This document shows, in pieces, positions 42,092-50,857 of a stretch of DNA of 64,000 nt. The position numbers were made by a program, and so were the translations under genes. Positions within the stretch are counted from its first letter, which is position 1. Each line of letters opens with the position of its first letter. Under the pieces are notes generated by a model. That model had not been told where the DNA came from, ran no database searches, and saw only the letters and a program-made list of their open reading frames with translations. Source of the stretch: JALYRV01 sp036675475 (GTDB lineage: Bacteria; Acidobacteriota; Vicinamibacteria; Vicinamibacterales; SCN-69-37); contig JAKFEY010000042.1 of NCBI GenBank assembly GCA_036675475.1, forward strand, positions 1 through 64,000. The letters are read 5' to 3'.

Positions 42092-42867
42092 CCCTGCTGC
42101 CGCCCTGGCTCGCATGGACGTCGGTGGTGCTCTTCGGATTGGTAGTGGGCAGCTTCCTCAACGTCTGCATCCATCGCCTGCCGCGGCGGATGTCGCTCGC
42201 GACGCCCCCCTCGCGCTGCGGCTCGTGCAACACGCCCGTTGCCTGGCGCGACAACGTGCCGGTCGTCAGCTACCTGCTGCTCTCAGGCCGCTGCCGGCAT
42301 TGCCGCGCCGGCATCAGCGTCGTCTATCCGATCGTCGAGCTCGCGGCGATGGGGTTGTTTCTGGTGCACATGGCGGTGTTCGGTCCCACGCTGCTCGGAG
42401 CAATCCGCCTGGTGTTTGCGTGCGCGATGCTCGTGTTGTTCTTTATCGATCTCGAGCACCAGATTCTGCCGAACGTGATCACGCTGCCCGGGGTCGTGGC
42501 CGGCCTCGCCGCGAGCGCGTTCGTGCCGCCCGGGTTCGCGTCGGCGCTGCTGGGCGCGCTGCTCGGCGGCGGCGTGCTGTGGGCGATTGCCGAGATCTAC
42601 GTTCGCGTGCGCGGCGTCGAGGGCATGGGCATGGGCGACGTCAAGATGCTCGGCATGATTGGCGCCTTCCTCGGCGCCCCGCTGATGGCCCTCACCCTCG
42701 TGCTGGCGTCGTTTGCCGGCGCGCTCACCGGGGTGGGGCTGATGGCCGGAGGGCGCGGCGACCTGCAGCAGCGCCTGCCGTTCGGCACGTTCCTGGCGGC
42801 CGCGGCGGTGTTCGCCAGTCTGTGGGGCCAGCCCATCGTCGACTGGTACGCGGGCTTTTACCGGTGA
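42088..42867 (+). CDS. pilD: Prepilin peptidase/N-methyltransferase PilD
   Basis: A 259-residue polytopic enzyme that cleaves and methylates prepilins. The N-terminal cytosolic loop has the two zinc-type CxxC pairs (CGSC and CRHC). The two catalytic aspartates lie in FIDLEHQILPN (residue about 120) and GMGDVKML (residue about 180). About eight hydrophobic helices. It should process PilA and the four other prepilin-like proteins encoded nearby. The ATG overlaps the previous stop. Confidence 0.95.
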   Translation: MTLLPPWLAWTSVVLFGLVVGSFLNVCIHRLPRRMSLATPPSRCGSCNTPVAWRDNVPVVSYLLLSGRCRHCRAGISVVYPIVELAAMGLFLVHMAVFGPTLLGAIRLVFACAMLVLFFIDLEHQILPNVITLPGVVAGLAASAFVPPGFASALLGALLGGGVLWAIAEIYVRVRGVEGMGMGDVKMLGMIGAFLGAPLMALTLVLASFAGALTGVGLMAGGRGDLQQRLPFGTFLAAAAVFASLWGQPIVDWYAGFYR

Positions 42868-44159
42868 CGATCAACTCGCTCACGCTGTTTCTCTTCCTGA
42901 TCGTCGCAGGCCTCGTGTTCCTGTGCTTCGTGATGGTCATCCGCATGATCGTCGTATCGCGCCGTCTCGCGAAGGCCGACGATGGCAATGTGAATGCGTT
43001 CATGACCGCGGCCATGCAGGACGCCGTCACGCGCATGCGCGAGCACGAGCGGGCGCTGGCCGCGCGCGCCGAGGCGTCCGAGCGCCTGAGCGATCAGATC
43101 CTCGACAACCTTCCATCGGGCCTGCTCGTCACCGACAAAGATGGTGAGCCGCAGCGCGTCAACCCCGCGGGCGCCAGGCTGCTGGGCCTGCCGGTGCTTC
43201 CGGCAACCGGTGGCGATGCATCGAAAGCAGGCGGGCGTTCGATCTGGGAAACGCTCGGCGCATCGGGCGCGGCCATGCGCGCGTTGATTGCCGAGTGCCT
43301 CGCGACCGGCGCGGGTTCGTCGCGCCGCGCGATCACCCTCGAGCCGTCCGGCGGCGGGCCGCGCAGACATCTTGGTGCCGGCGTGTCGCCGCTTCGCGAC
43401 GCGGACGGGGCGGTCACCGGCGCGATCTGCCTCTTCACCGATCTCACCACGGTGGTGGATCTCGAAGATCAACTCAGGCTCAAGGACAGCCTCGCCCGCC
43501 TGGGCGAGCTCACGGCGGGTCTCGCGCACGAGTTTCGCAACGGCCTCGCCACCATCCACGGCTATGCGCGGCTCATGGACACGGCGAAGCTGCCGGCCGA
43601 TCACCGCGGCTATGTCGAAAGCCTCCGCGCCGAAACCGACTCGCTCACCGAAATCGTCGCGAACTTCCTGGCGTTCGCCAAGCCCACGCAGCCCGCGCGC
43701 GAACCGACGGCGCTCGCGCCCATCGTTGGCCGCGCGGTGGCCGATGCGTCGAACGAGGCCCGCGCGCACGGCGGCAGCATGGAGCTGACGGGCGACTTCG
43801 TGGAGGTCGAGGGCGACGATGTGATGCTGCGGCAGGCGGTGAGCAACCTGCTGCGCAATGCGGTGGAAGCGTGCGTGGAGGCCGGGACGGCGCCGCACGT
43901 GCGCGTACACGGCGCCGTGGATGCCGCCGCCGGCGTTCAGCGGATTACCGTGTCGGACAACGGGCCGGGTGTGCCGCCCGGTGTGGCCGGCAAGGTGTTT
44001 CAGCCGTTCTTCACGACGCGCGGGCGCGGCACCGGGCTCGGCCTTGCCCTCGTCCAGAAGATCATCGTCTCGCACAACGGGCGCGTGACGCTCGGCGCCA
44101 GCCCGCAGGGCGGTGCAGAATTCACCATCGCGCTGCCCGTGCCAACGCGCAGAAACTGA
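42864..44159 (+). CDS. Membrane-anchored sensor histidine kinase, NtrB-like
   Basis: A 431-residue kinase with one N-terminal helix (SLTLFLFLIVAGLVFLCFVMVI, residues 5-26), a PAS domain (DNLPSGLLVTDKDGEPQRVNPAGARLLG) and a HisKA motif TAGLAHEFRNGLATIHGYARLM. The ATPase domain has NLLRNAVEAC, SDNGPGVPPG and GTGLGLALVQKI. It is distinct from PilS, having a single membrane helix. The likely partner is the NtrC-type regulator at 46660, with minor pilin genes between. GTG 42864 overlaps the pilD stop. Confidence 0.88.
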   Translation: MTINSLTLFLFLIVAGLVFLCFVMVIRMIVVSRRLAKADDGNVNAFMTAAMQDAVTRMREHERALAARAEASERLSDQILDNLPSGLLVTDKDGEPQRVNPAGARLLGLPVLPATGGDASKAGGRSIWETLGASGAAMRALIAECLATGAGSSRRAITLEPSGGGPRRHLGAGVSPLRDADGAVTGAICLFTDLTTVVDLEDQLRLKDSLARLGELTAGLAHEFRNGLATIHGYARLMDTAKLPADHRGYVESLRAETDSLTEIVANFLAFAKPTQPAREPTALAPIVGRAVADASNEARAHGGSMELTGDFVEVEGDDVMLRQAVSNLLRNAVEACVEAGTAPHVRVHGAVDAAAGVQRITVSDNGPGVPPGVAGKVFQPFFTTRGRGTGLGLALVQKIIVSHNGRVTLGASPQGGAEFTIALPVPTRRN

Positions 44160-44230
44160 CGCGCGCGCGCGCGAATCCCAGCAAAACAGATCGATCGCCC
44201 ACGGCGCTGCGCTTGCACAGAGGCAGGCGC

Positions 44231-44647
44231 ATGGATCCGCAGCGCGCGCATGGCTTTTCCATCATTGAAACGCTGGTTGCCCTGTCATTGATGGCGGTGG
44301 TGACCGCCGCGCTGCTGCCGGGCATCGCGGTGGCGGCGCGGCTGCAGCGCGACAGCGCCATTGAAACGGAGGCCGCGGTGATTGCGACGGCGCGTCTGGA
44401 ACATGTGAAAGCCGGCGTAGCGGCTGGCGTCATCGGCACGGGTGGCGCGCTGGATGCGCCGATGGAAGGTTGGCACGCGATGGTCGATCGCGAGGGGCAG
44501 CCGGCCGCACAGGGCGCATTCGACAGCCGCTGGCAGGTGACACCCGCCACCGCGCCTGCCGGTGTGCTGATTGTTGTCGTGCGCGTCGCTCCGCTCGCTG
44601 ACGCGCGCGGTGCGGTCACGCTGTCCACGGCGGTGGCCCATGAATGA
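44231..44647 (+). CDS. Minor pilin-like protein, PilV/GspI type
   Basis: A 138-residue prepilin. Leader MDPQRAHG then mature FSIIETLVALSLMAVVTAALLPGIA, with Glu at +5. The short globular part ends in TLSTAVAHE and lacks a disulfide. Such proteins prime pilus assembly. ATG 44231 was chosen for the prepilin leader; any upstream extension reads into non-coding DNA. The stop overlaps the next gene by eight bases. Confidence 0.85.
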   Translation: MDPQRAHGFSIIETLVALSLMAVVTAALLPGIAVAARLQRDSAIETEAAVIATARLEHVKAGVAAGVIGTGGALDAPMEGWHAMVDREGQPAAQGAFDSRWQVTPATAPAGVLIVVVRVAPLADARGAVTLSTAVAHE

Positions 44648-45512
44648 GCGCGGCGCGGCGTTGATCGAAGCGCTCATCGTCACCGCCACGGCGGGCCTGA
44701 TCTGGGCGTCGGCCGCGCGGGTGCTGGCCGACCTGCCTTCACAGTCGGCGAAGTGGGAAGCGGCGTCGGCCGCGCGCCAGAGCGTGCGCGTCATCGAGTC
44801 GCGCCTCTCGCGCGTGATCGCGCGCATGGCGCCCATCGAGGTGACGATCGATGGCAGCGCCGTGCGCGTGCCCGCGATGTGGCCGCGGCGTGTCGGCCTG
44901 TTCAGGCCGGATGCTGAAGGGGACGTGTCGCCGGAGGCCGTCACGATCGTGTCGCGCGCGGGCGCGCATCGCGCGTTGTCGCTCACGACCGCGCTCGCGG
45001 CCGGCGGCGGCGTGGTGACGGCTTTGGCCGAGGCCGGCTGCGGCAGCGCCGCGGTGTGCGGCCTTCGCGCGGGCGACGTCGTGCTCGCCATCGCGGGCGA
45101 CGGCGCCTGCGGATTGTTCCGCGTGCCATCGGTGCCCGCCGTGCCAGGGCAGCTCGCGCTGGATCCGATCGTGGAGCCAGGCGCGCCGGCGTTTCCCCCA
45201 GGCTCGGTGATCGTGCCTGTGACCGTCGACGTGATTGCGTTCGACGCGCGGGAAGGCGCGCTGCGCCGCTATGACGGCTATCGCTCCGACAGCATCCTCG
45301 TGGATGGCCTGACGCAGGCGGCGTTTGCCTTTCCGCAGCTGCCGGCGTCCGCGTTGGGTGATGGGCCGTTTACCGGCACCGGGCCGCTGGCGTGGGACGC
45401 CGACCAGCTCGAGCCCGGCCCGATCGCCTTGCGCGTGTCGCTCGCGGAGGCGCCGCAGGCCGGTTTCCCGCCGGGCGCGTCATTCGGATGGAGCAGCGGG
45501 CCGTGGCCCTGA
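44640..45512 (+). CDS. Minor pilin-like protein, PilW/GspJ type
   Basis: A 290-residue protein with a very short leader (MNERG) and mature AALIEALIVTATAGLIWASA, with Glu at +5 and a small first residue in place of Phe. Its long globular region is beta-rich and carries one close Cys pair (GCGSAAVCG). Position in a row of prepilins and the large size fit PilW/GspJ. Translation overlaps both neighbours. Confidence 0.78.
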   Translation: MNERGAALIEALIVTATAGLIWASAARVLADLPSQSAKWEAASAARQSVRVIESRLSRVIARMAPIEVTIDGSAVRVPAMWPRRVGLFRPDAEGDVSPEAVTIVSRAGAHRALSLTTALAAGGGVVTALAEAGCGSAAVCGLRAGDVVLAIAGDGACGLFRVPSVPAVPGQLALDPIVEPGAPAFPPGSVIVPVTVDVIAFDAREGALRRYDGYRSDSILVDGLTQAAFAFPQLPASALGDGPFTGTGPLAWDADQLEPGPIALRVSLAEAPQAGFPPGASFGWSSGPWP

Positions 45513-46054
45513 TCGGCGCGCTGCTCCTGAGCCTGGTGCTTGCCACCGCCCTCGGCGGCATGGCCATCGTCTCCGCCGTTGAGCGGCGTGCAGCTGCGGC
45601 GTATCGCCTCACGCTCGAGCTGCGCTCGGCGGCGGCCGGCATGGCTGCCGTCGCGCTCGGGGAACTCGCGCTGGCCGACTGGACGCCGCCGCTGGCGGGT
45701 TCGGGCTCGGCGCACTGGATGAGGCCGCAGCCGGGCCTCGACATCGCGGGCCTCAGCGCGGCAATCCGGGCCGACACGATGATGATGAGCTCCCACGGTG
45801 CCGATACTCCGGTCTGGCAGGTGTTCGCGCAGGCGGCCTGGCCGATGGTGTCGGGGCACCCGGGAACGGCCCTTGTGGCGGTGTGGGTGGCCGACGACTG
45901 GGCGGAAGGGGACGGGGACCCGGGCCGGGATTCGAACGGCCTGCTGCTCGTCAGGGCCGTGGCGGTTTCGGGGGTGTCCACGGCCTGGTTCGAGGCGCTC
46001 TGTGTTCGCGAGGGCGAGGGCGGGTTGCGCATGAGACACGCGCGTTCCTGGTGA
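45488..46054 (+). CDS. PilX-like minor pilus protein
   Basis: A 188-residue protein starting MEQRAVALIGALLLSLVLATALGGMAIVSAVERR, which looks like a PilX-type N-terminus (hydrophobic helix after a basic leader) without the Glu at +5. Remaining sequence has no clear domain. The ATG lies within the end of the preceding gene (25-base overlap). Probably a pilus tip component of the priming complex; confidence comes from order and N-terminus only. Confidence 0.68.
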   Translation: MEQRAVALIGALLLSLVLATALGGMAIVSAVERRAAAAYRLTLELRSAAAGMAAVALGELALADWTPPLAGSGSAHWMRPQPGLDIAGLSAAIRADTMMMSSHGADTPVWQVFAQAAWPMVSGHPGTALVAVWVADDWAEGDGDPGRDSNGLLLVRAVAVSGVSTAWFEALCVREGEGGLRMRHARSW

Positions 46055-46090
46055 TCTAAACTGAAGGTACCCCGGCGCAGCAGGACCATC

Positions 46091-46672
46091 ATGATGAAGA
46101 CCTTTGTGTTGTCGGCGCTGGCCGTCCTCGTTTCCACGTCTGCGTTCGCGCAGTCGCCGCTGGCGGATGCCGCGCGGCGGGAAGCTGCCCGGCGCGGCGC
46201 CCTGAAAACCGCCACGATCCCCTCGTACACGAATGAAGATCTCGCGAAGCTGCCGCCGCGGTTTGCGCCCGCGCTGCCATCGCAGGCCGCCACCGTGGTG
46301 ACCGACCTCGGCGTGGTGGGCGGCGGCGCGCCGAAGCCTGCGGCCCCGCCGGCTGCGGCGGGCGAGGCGGCTGCTGCGGGCGAGGCGCCGCGCGACGAGA
46401 AGTACTGGCGCGAGCGCATCACGACGGCGCGCACCAACCTGTCGCGCGCGCAAATCTTCGCCGACTCGCTGCAGAGCCGCATCAATGCGCTTTCGGCCGA
46501 CTTCGTCAACCGCGACGACCCCGCGCAGCGCGCCAAGATCGCGGAGGATCGGCAGCGCGCGCTCGACGAGCTGGCGCGCGTGCAGAAGGAGATCGACGAC
46601 TTCACCAAGGCCATTGCCGACATCGAAGACGAGGCACGCCGGCTCAGCGTGCCTCCCGGATGGCTGCGCTGA
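46091..46672 (+). CDS. Secreted coiled-coil protein, unknown function
   Basis: The 193-residue protein has a clear signal peptide (MMKTFVLSALAVLVSTSAFA, cleaved after AFA). It continues with an Ala/Pro-rich linker and a heptad-type coiled-coil (residues about 108-185, RERITTARTNLSRAQIFADSL, ERARVQKEI-like ELARVQKEIDDFTKAIADIEDEA). No domain is recognised. It may be a pilus-associated periplasmic protein. It overlaps the following regulator gene by 13 bases. Confidence 0.75.
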   Translation: MMKTFVLSALAVLVSTSAFAQSPLADAARREAARRGALKTATIPSYTNEDLAKLPPRFAPALPSQAATVVTDLGVVGGGAPKPAAPPAAAGEAAAAGEAPRDEKYWRERITTARTNLSRAQIFADSLQSRINALSADFVNRDDPAQRAKIAEDRQRALDELARVQKEIDDFTKAIADIEDEARRLSVPPGWLR

Positions 46673-48057
46673 CGTCATCGACGGTCCTGCTCGTCGAAGA
46701 CAAGGACTCGCTTCGCACCATGCTGCGCCTCGCGCTCGAGCGCGACGGCCACACGGTGATCGAGGCGTTCGACGAACCGTCGGCGCGCGCCGCCCTCGCC
46801 GTGCGGCTGCCCGGCGTCGTGCTCTCCGATCTGAAACTGCCTGAAGGCGACGGCTTCGGCGTGCTGCGCGCCGCCAAGGACATCGACGCGGCGCTGCCGG
46901 TCATCGTGATGACGGCGTACGGGCGCATCGAAGACGCGGTGGCCGCCATGCGCGAAGGCGCGCTCGACTTCCTGCCCAAGCCGGTTGACCCCGATCACCT
47001 CGCCCTCATCGTCGCGCGCGCGCTCGAGCAGCGCCGTCTGATTACCGAAAACATGATCCTGCGCGACGAGCTCGCGCAGCGCCGCGGCGCGCCGCAGATC
47101 GTGGGCGAGGCCGAATCGCTGCGGCGCGTGCAGCTTGCGCTGCACCGCGCGGCGGAAACCGACACCACGGTGCTGCTCGAAGGGGAAAGCGGCACCGGCA
47201 AGGAGCTGTTCGCGCGCACGCTGCATGCGCTGAGCGCGCGATCGGACGCGCCGTTCGTGGCCATTAACTGCGCGGCGATTCCGGAGAACCTGCTCGAGTC
47301 GGAGCTGTTCGGGTATGAGAAGGGCGCGTTCACGGGCGCGGTCGCGCGGAAGCCCGGGAAGTTCGAGCTCGCGCACACCGGCACGCTCTTTCTCGACGAG
47401 ATCGGCGACATGCCGATGAACCTGCAGGCCAAGCTGCTGCGCGCGCTCGAGGAGCGGCGTTTCGAGCGGCTCGGCGGCACCGCCTCGGTGCAGGTGGACG
47501 TGCGGCTGGTCACGGCCACCAACCGCGGGCTCAAGGCCGCCGTCGGCGCGCGGCGCTTCCGCGAGGATCTGTATTTCCGCCTGTCGGTGTTTCCGATCAC
47601 GATTCCGCCGTTGCGCGACCGACGCGAGGACATCCCGATGCTCTCGCGGTTCTTCGTCGAGCGCGTCTGCCGCGACGTGAACAAGTCCACGCTGCATGTG
47701 TCGCCCGCCGCGCTCGAGGCGCTCGAGCGCTATCACTGGCCGGGCAACGTGCGCGAGCTGCAGAATTGCCTCGAGCGCGCGGTCATCCTGGCCGACGGCG
47801 ACACGCTGCAGCCGCGGCATCTGAACCTGACGTTTCAAACCGACGCCGGCGACGCGCCGCCCGCCGATCCGTGGGAGCAGATCGACCTCAGTGGATCGAT
47901 GGGCGAGGCGACTCGGCGCGTGACGGCGGAAGTCGAGCGGCGCAAGCTGCAGGAGGCGCTGCGCGAAGCAGGCGGGCACAAGCTCAAGGCCGCAGAAACC
48001 CTGGGGCTCACGCCGAAAATGTTTTCGCTGAAGCTGCGCGAATACCGGCTGGACTGA
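46660..48057 (+). CDS. Sigma-54-dependent response regulator, NtrC family
   Basis: A 465-residue activator: receiver (VLLVEDKDSLRTML, Asp in LSDLKLPEGDG), AAA+ with GESGTGKEL (residues about 171-179), GAFTGA, FLDEIGDMPMN, WPGNVRELQNCLERAV, and a C-terminal HTH (LKAAETLGLTPKMFSLKLREYRL). It is a second regulator separate from PilR, most likely paired with the single-helix kinase at 42864. Targets unknown; other sigma-54 promoters in the cluster were not convincing. Confidence 0.92.
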   Translation: MAALTSSTVLLVEDKDSLRTMLRLALERDGHTVIEAFDEPSARAALAVRLPGVVLSDLKLPEGDGFGVLRAAKDIDAALPVIVMTAYGRIEDAVAAMREGALDFLPKPVDPDHLALIVARALEQRRLITENMILRDELAQRRGAPQIVGEAESLRRVQLALHRAAETDTTVLLEGESGTGKELFARTLHALSARSDAPFVAINCAAIPENLLESELFGYEKGAFTGAVARKPGKFELAHTGTLFLDEIGDMPMNLQAKLLRALEERRFERLGGTASVQVDVRLVTATNRGLKAAVGARRFREDLYFRLSVFPITIPPLRDRREDIPMLSRFFVERVCRDVNKSTLHVSPAALEALERYHWPGNVRELQNCLERAVILADGDTLQPRHLNLTFQTDAGDAPPADPWEQIDLSGSMGEATRRVTAEVERRKLQEALREAGGHKLKAAETLGLTPKMFSLKLREYRLD

Positions 48058-48058
48058 A

Positions 48059-48115
48059 CGCAGGCCTGAAGGCCTGCGCTACCCGTGGGCTGCGCTACCC
48101 GTGGGCTGCGCTACC
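48059..48115. repeat. Hairpin and 16-bp tandem repeats at a convergent junction
   Basis: CGCAGGCCT and AGGCCTGCG (48059-48078) form a tight 9-bp inverted repeat. Then GCTACCCGTGGGCTGC occurs twice in tandem plus a partial copy (48078-48115), reaching into the end of aroB. It lies between the convergent response regulator and aroB, and may terminate both without a U-tract. Confidence 0.8.
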
Positions 48116-49190
48116 GCATGCCGATGGCCTTCATCGCGCGCACCAGCTCGCGCTGCGATACGTCGCTGACCATTTCCACCTTCCCGATGCCCACCGGCAG
48201 CACGAAGTGCAGCTTGCCGGCAATCACCTTCTTGTCGCGGCGGATGGCGTCCGAGGCCTGCGAGGCCGAAAGGTCCGCGATCGGCGGCAGGGGACCCATG
48301 TGCGTGATGACCGATGCCAGCGCGCCGCGATCCGCGGCGTCGAGCGCCTTGCGGGCGACGGCCAGTTCGGCCGCAATCAGCATCCCGTAGGCAATCGCCT
48401 CGCCGTGGCGGAAGCGGCGATATTTCGTGATCGCCTCGAGCGCGTGTCCCGCCGTGTGGCCGAAGTTCAGCACGCGCCGCGGGCCCGACTCGCGTTCGTC
48501 GACGGCGACGACACCGGCTTTGATGCGCGAGGACTCGGCGATGATCGGCTCGAGCACCGACGCGTCACGCGCGAAGATCGCGTCCAGCGTGGTGAGCACG
48601 CGATTGAACAGCTCGCGCGACGCGATCATCCCGTATTTCACGACTTCGTACAGCCCGCTGCGGAACTCGCGACGCGGCAGCGTCGACAGCGGGTGCGGAT
48701 CGCTCACGACCGCGGCCGGCTGGTGAAACGCGCCGATCAGGTTCTTGCCCTGGATGTGATTGACGCCGACCTTGCCGCCAATTGCGCTGTCCACCTGCGC
48801 GAGCAGTGTCGTGGGCACCTGCACGCACGGAATGCCGCGCAGGTACGTGGCGGCGGCAAAGCCCGCCATGTCGCCGATGACGCCGCCGCCGAGCGCGATC
48901 AGCATGGTGGCGCGGTCGGCGTTCGCGCGCACCAGGCCGTCATAGATGCGCGACGCGATCGTCAGCGTCTTGTTCTTTTCGCCGTCGGGCACGAGGATCG
49001 CGGGCTCGCGGCGCAGCGACGCCGGCAGGGCGTCGCCGTGCAGCCGCCAGATGCCTGGCGCCGACACCACGATGCGGCGCGCGGGCGCGCCGGGAAGGCT
49101 GTCGAGCAGGGTGTCGATGGTACCAAGGAGGCCGGCGCCGATGAGGATCGGGTACGCCCCGCCGGCGGTGCGTACGTCCACCTGTTGCAT
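48111..49190 (-). CDS. aroB: 3-dehydroquinate synthase
   Basis: Second enzyme of the shikimate pathway, converting DAHP to 3-dehydroquinate with NAD and zinc. Seen: ILVPDGEKNKTL, LIALGGGVIGDMAGFAAATYLRGIP, GKVGVNHIQGKNLIGAFHQP, and the zinc ligands in LNFGHTAGHALE and RFRHGEAIAYGM. At 359 residues it is normal. ATG 49190 is used; ATG 49202 would add four residues. It is divergent from nadB with only 22 bp between starts. Confidence 0.95.
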   Translation of the reverse strand: MQQVDVRTAGGAYPILIGAGLLGTIDTLLDSLPGAPARRIVVSAPGIWRLHGDALPASLRREPAILVPDGEKNKTLTIASRIYDGLVRANADRATMLIALGGGVIGDMAGFAAATYLRGIPCVQVPTTLLAQVDSAIGGKVGVNHIQGKNLIGAFHQPAAVVSDPHPLSTLPRREFRSGLYEVVKYGMIASRELFNRVLTTLDAIFARDASVLEPIIAESSRIKAGVVAVDERESGPRRVLNFGHTAGHALEAITKYRRFRHGEAIAYGMLIAAELAVARKALDAADRGALASVITHMGPLPPIADLSASQASDAIRRDKKVIAGKLHFVLPVGIGKVEMVSDVSQRELVRAMKAIGMR

Positions 49191-49212
49191 GGCTGCTACC
49201 ATAGCAGGTCTC

Positions 49213-50784
49213 GTGACGAGCGGAGAGCGCGCCGACTACATCGTGATCGGCAGCGGCATCGCAGGCCTGCGCGCCGCGTTGACGCTGGCGGCAGTCGGCC
49301 GCGTCCGCGTGCTGACCAAGGCGGAGCCCACCGCCGGCAACACCGGGTACGCGCAGGGCGGCATTGCCGCGGCCGTGGGCGATGACGACTCGCCGGCCGC
49401 GCACCTGGCCGACACGCTGGCCGCCGGTGATGGCCTGTGCGATGCGCGCGCCGCCGGCATCCTCACCTCGGAAGGCCCCGACCGCGTCCGCGAGCTGATC
49501 GACTGGGGGGCGCGCTTCGACCGCGACGCCCACGGCGCGCTCGCACTCGCGCGCGAAGGCGCGCATGGCGTGCGGCGCGTGCTGCACGCGCGCGACGCGA
49601 CGGGCCGCGAGATCGGGCGCCTGCTGTGGGAGCGCGCGCGCGCCGTGGGCGCCATCGGCGTCGAGCCGCACGCGTGCGTCACGGGCGCGCTCATCGAAGA
49701 CGGCGCCATCGCCGGCGTGCGCTACTTCGACGCGCGCGGCGCCGCGCGTGAGCTGCGCGCCCGGGCCGTGCTGCTGGCCACCGGCGGCGCGGGCGCGGTC
49801 TTTCGCGAGACCACGAATCCGCCCGTGGCCACCGGCGACGGCATCGCCATGGCGTTTCTCGCCGGCGCGCGCGTGGGCGATCTGGAATTCGTGCAGTTCC
49901 ATCCCACCGTGCTCGACGCCCCTGGCGCGCCGCGCTTTCTCCTGTCGGAAGCGCTCCGCGGTGAAGGCGCGCACCTCGTCAACGCCGACGGCGCGCGCTT
50001 CGTCTTCGATCACGATCCCGCCGGCGAGCTTGCGCCGCGCGATCGCGTCTCGCGCGCGATCGTGCTCGAGCGCGCGCGCACCGGCCGGCCCGTGTATCTG
50101 ACGATGGCGCACCTGGCGCCGGCATTCGTGCGCGAGCGCTTTCCGGGCCTGTCGGAGATGTGCCGGCAGGCGGGTCTGGATCTCGCCACCGATCGCATTC
50201 CGGTGGCGCCTGCGGCCCACTACATCATGGGCGGCGTGGTCACCGACCTGGATGGCCGCGCGAGCCTGCCCGGGTTGTTTGCGGCCGGCGAGTCGGCCTG
50301 CACCTACGTGCATGGCGCGAACCGGCTGGCCAGCAATTCGCTGCTCGAGGGACTCGTCTTCGGCAAGCGCGCCGGCGAAGCCATGCGCGCGTGGGTCGAG
50401 GGCGCCGCCGGCTGGAGTGAGCCGTCGACGCCGCCGCGGCCGGCCGCTGCCGACTCCGCGGCGGCCCCGGCCTTTGTATCGCCCATGGCCGAGGCGGACG
50501 TGCGCGAGCTGATGTCGCGCGACGTGGGCGTGTTTCGCGACGGCCAGGGCCTCGAGCACGCCGCTTCTACGCTCGGCGGAGCCTTTCAGGCCGGCCTCCA
50601 CGCGCTCGACGCCGGCCGCCGGATGACCCTCGAGCAGTGGCGGCCGTGGTCGGTGCTCACGGTTGCGCACCTGATTGCCGCCGCCGCCCGCCGCCGCGAA
50701 GAAACCCGCGGCGCCCACGCGCGGCAGGACTTTCCCGAGCGCGACGATTTACACTGGTTGCGTCACGTCACCGACGTGATCTAG
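49213..50784 (+). CDS. nadB: L-aspartate oxidase
   Basis: FAD enzyme that oxidises L-aspartate to iminoaspartate for NAD synthesis. The FAD-binding VIGSGIAGLRAAL is at residues about 11-23, NTGYAQGGIAAA, VLLATGGAGAVF, EFVQFHPTVL, PAAHYIMGGVVTD, GESACTYVHGANRLASNSLLEGLVFGKRAG. The 523-residue length is typical. GTG 49213 is the first in-frame start and leaves almost no leader; nadA and nadC are not nearby. Confidence 0.94.
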   Translation: MTSGERADYIVIGSGIAGLRAALTLAAVGRVRVLTKAEPTAGNTGYAQGGIAAAVGDDDSPAAHLADTLAAGDGLCDARAAGILTSEGPDRVRELIDWGARFDRDAHGALALAREGAHGVRRVLHARDATGREIGRLLWERARAVGAIGVEPHACVTGALIEDGAIAGVRYFDARGAARELRARAVLLATGGAGAVFRETTNPPVATGDGIAMAFLAGARVGDLEFVQFHPTVLDAPGAPRFLLSEALRGEGAHLVNADGARFVFDHDPAGELAPRDRVSRAIVLERARTGRPVYLTMAHLAPAFVRERFPGLSEMCRQAGLDLATDRIPVAPAAHYIMGGVVTDLDGRASLPGLFAAGESACTYVHGANRLASNSLLEGLVFGKRAGEAMRAWVEGAAGWSEPSTPPRPAAADSAAAPAFVSPMAEADVRELMSRDVGVFRDGQGLEHAASTLGGAFQAGLHALDAGRRMTLEQWRPWSVLTVAHLIAAAARRREETRGAHARQDFPERDDLHWLRHVTDVI

Positions 50785-50789
50785 AGATT

Positions 50790-50855
50790 AGCCGCCGGAC
50801 CGTTGTGCCCGGCGGCTCACGCCCGGAGCCTGGAGCCCGGGGCCTGGAGCCTGTG
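50790..50855 (+). repeat. Hairpin and GGAGCCT heptads between nadB and proS
   Basis: A 28-nt hairpin (50790-50817, loop CGTTGT, one A-C mismatch at the top of the stem) begins 6 bp after the nadB stop. It is followed by GGAGCCT/GGAGCCC/GGGGCCT heptads (50825-50852). The last GGAG lies 8 bp before the proS TTG, so the array itself supplies the ribosome binding site. Confidence 0.85.
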
Positions 50856-50857
50856 TT

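Noticed and set aside
44202..44217. A GG-N10-GC sequence before the first minor pilin gene that looks like a sigma-54 promoter
   Set aside because: The -24 box is poor (CGGCGC) and the predicted start would leave only about 3 nt before the ATG. In DNA this GC-rich the spacing arises easily by chance.
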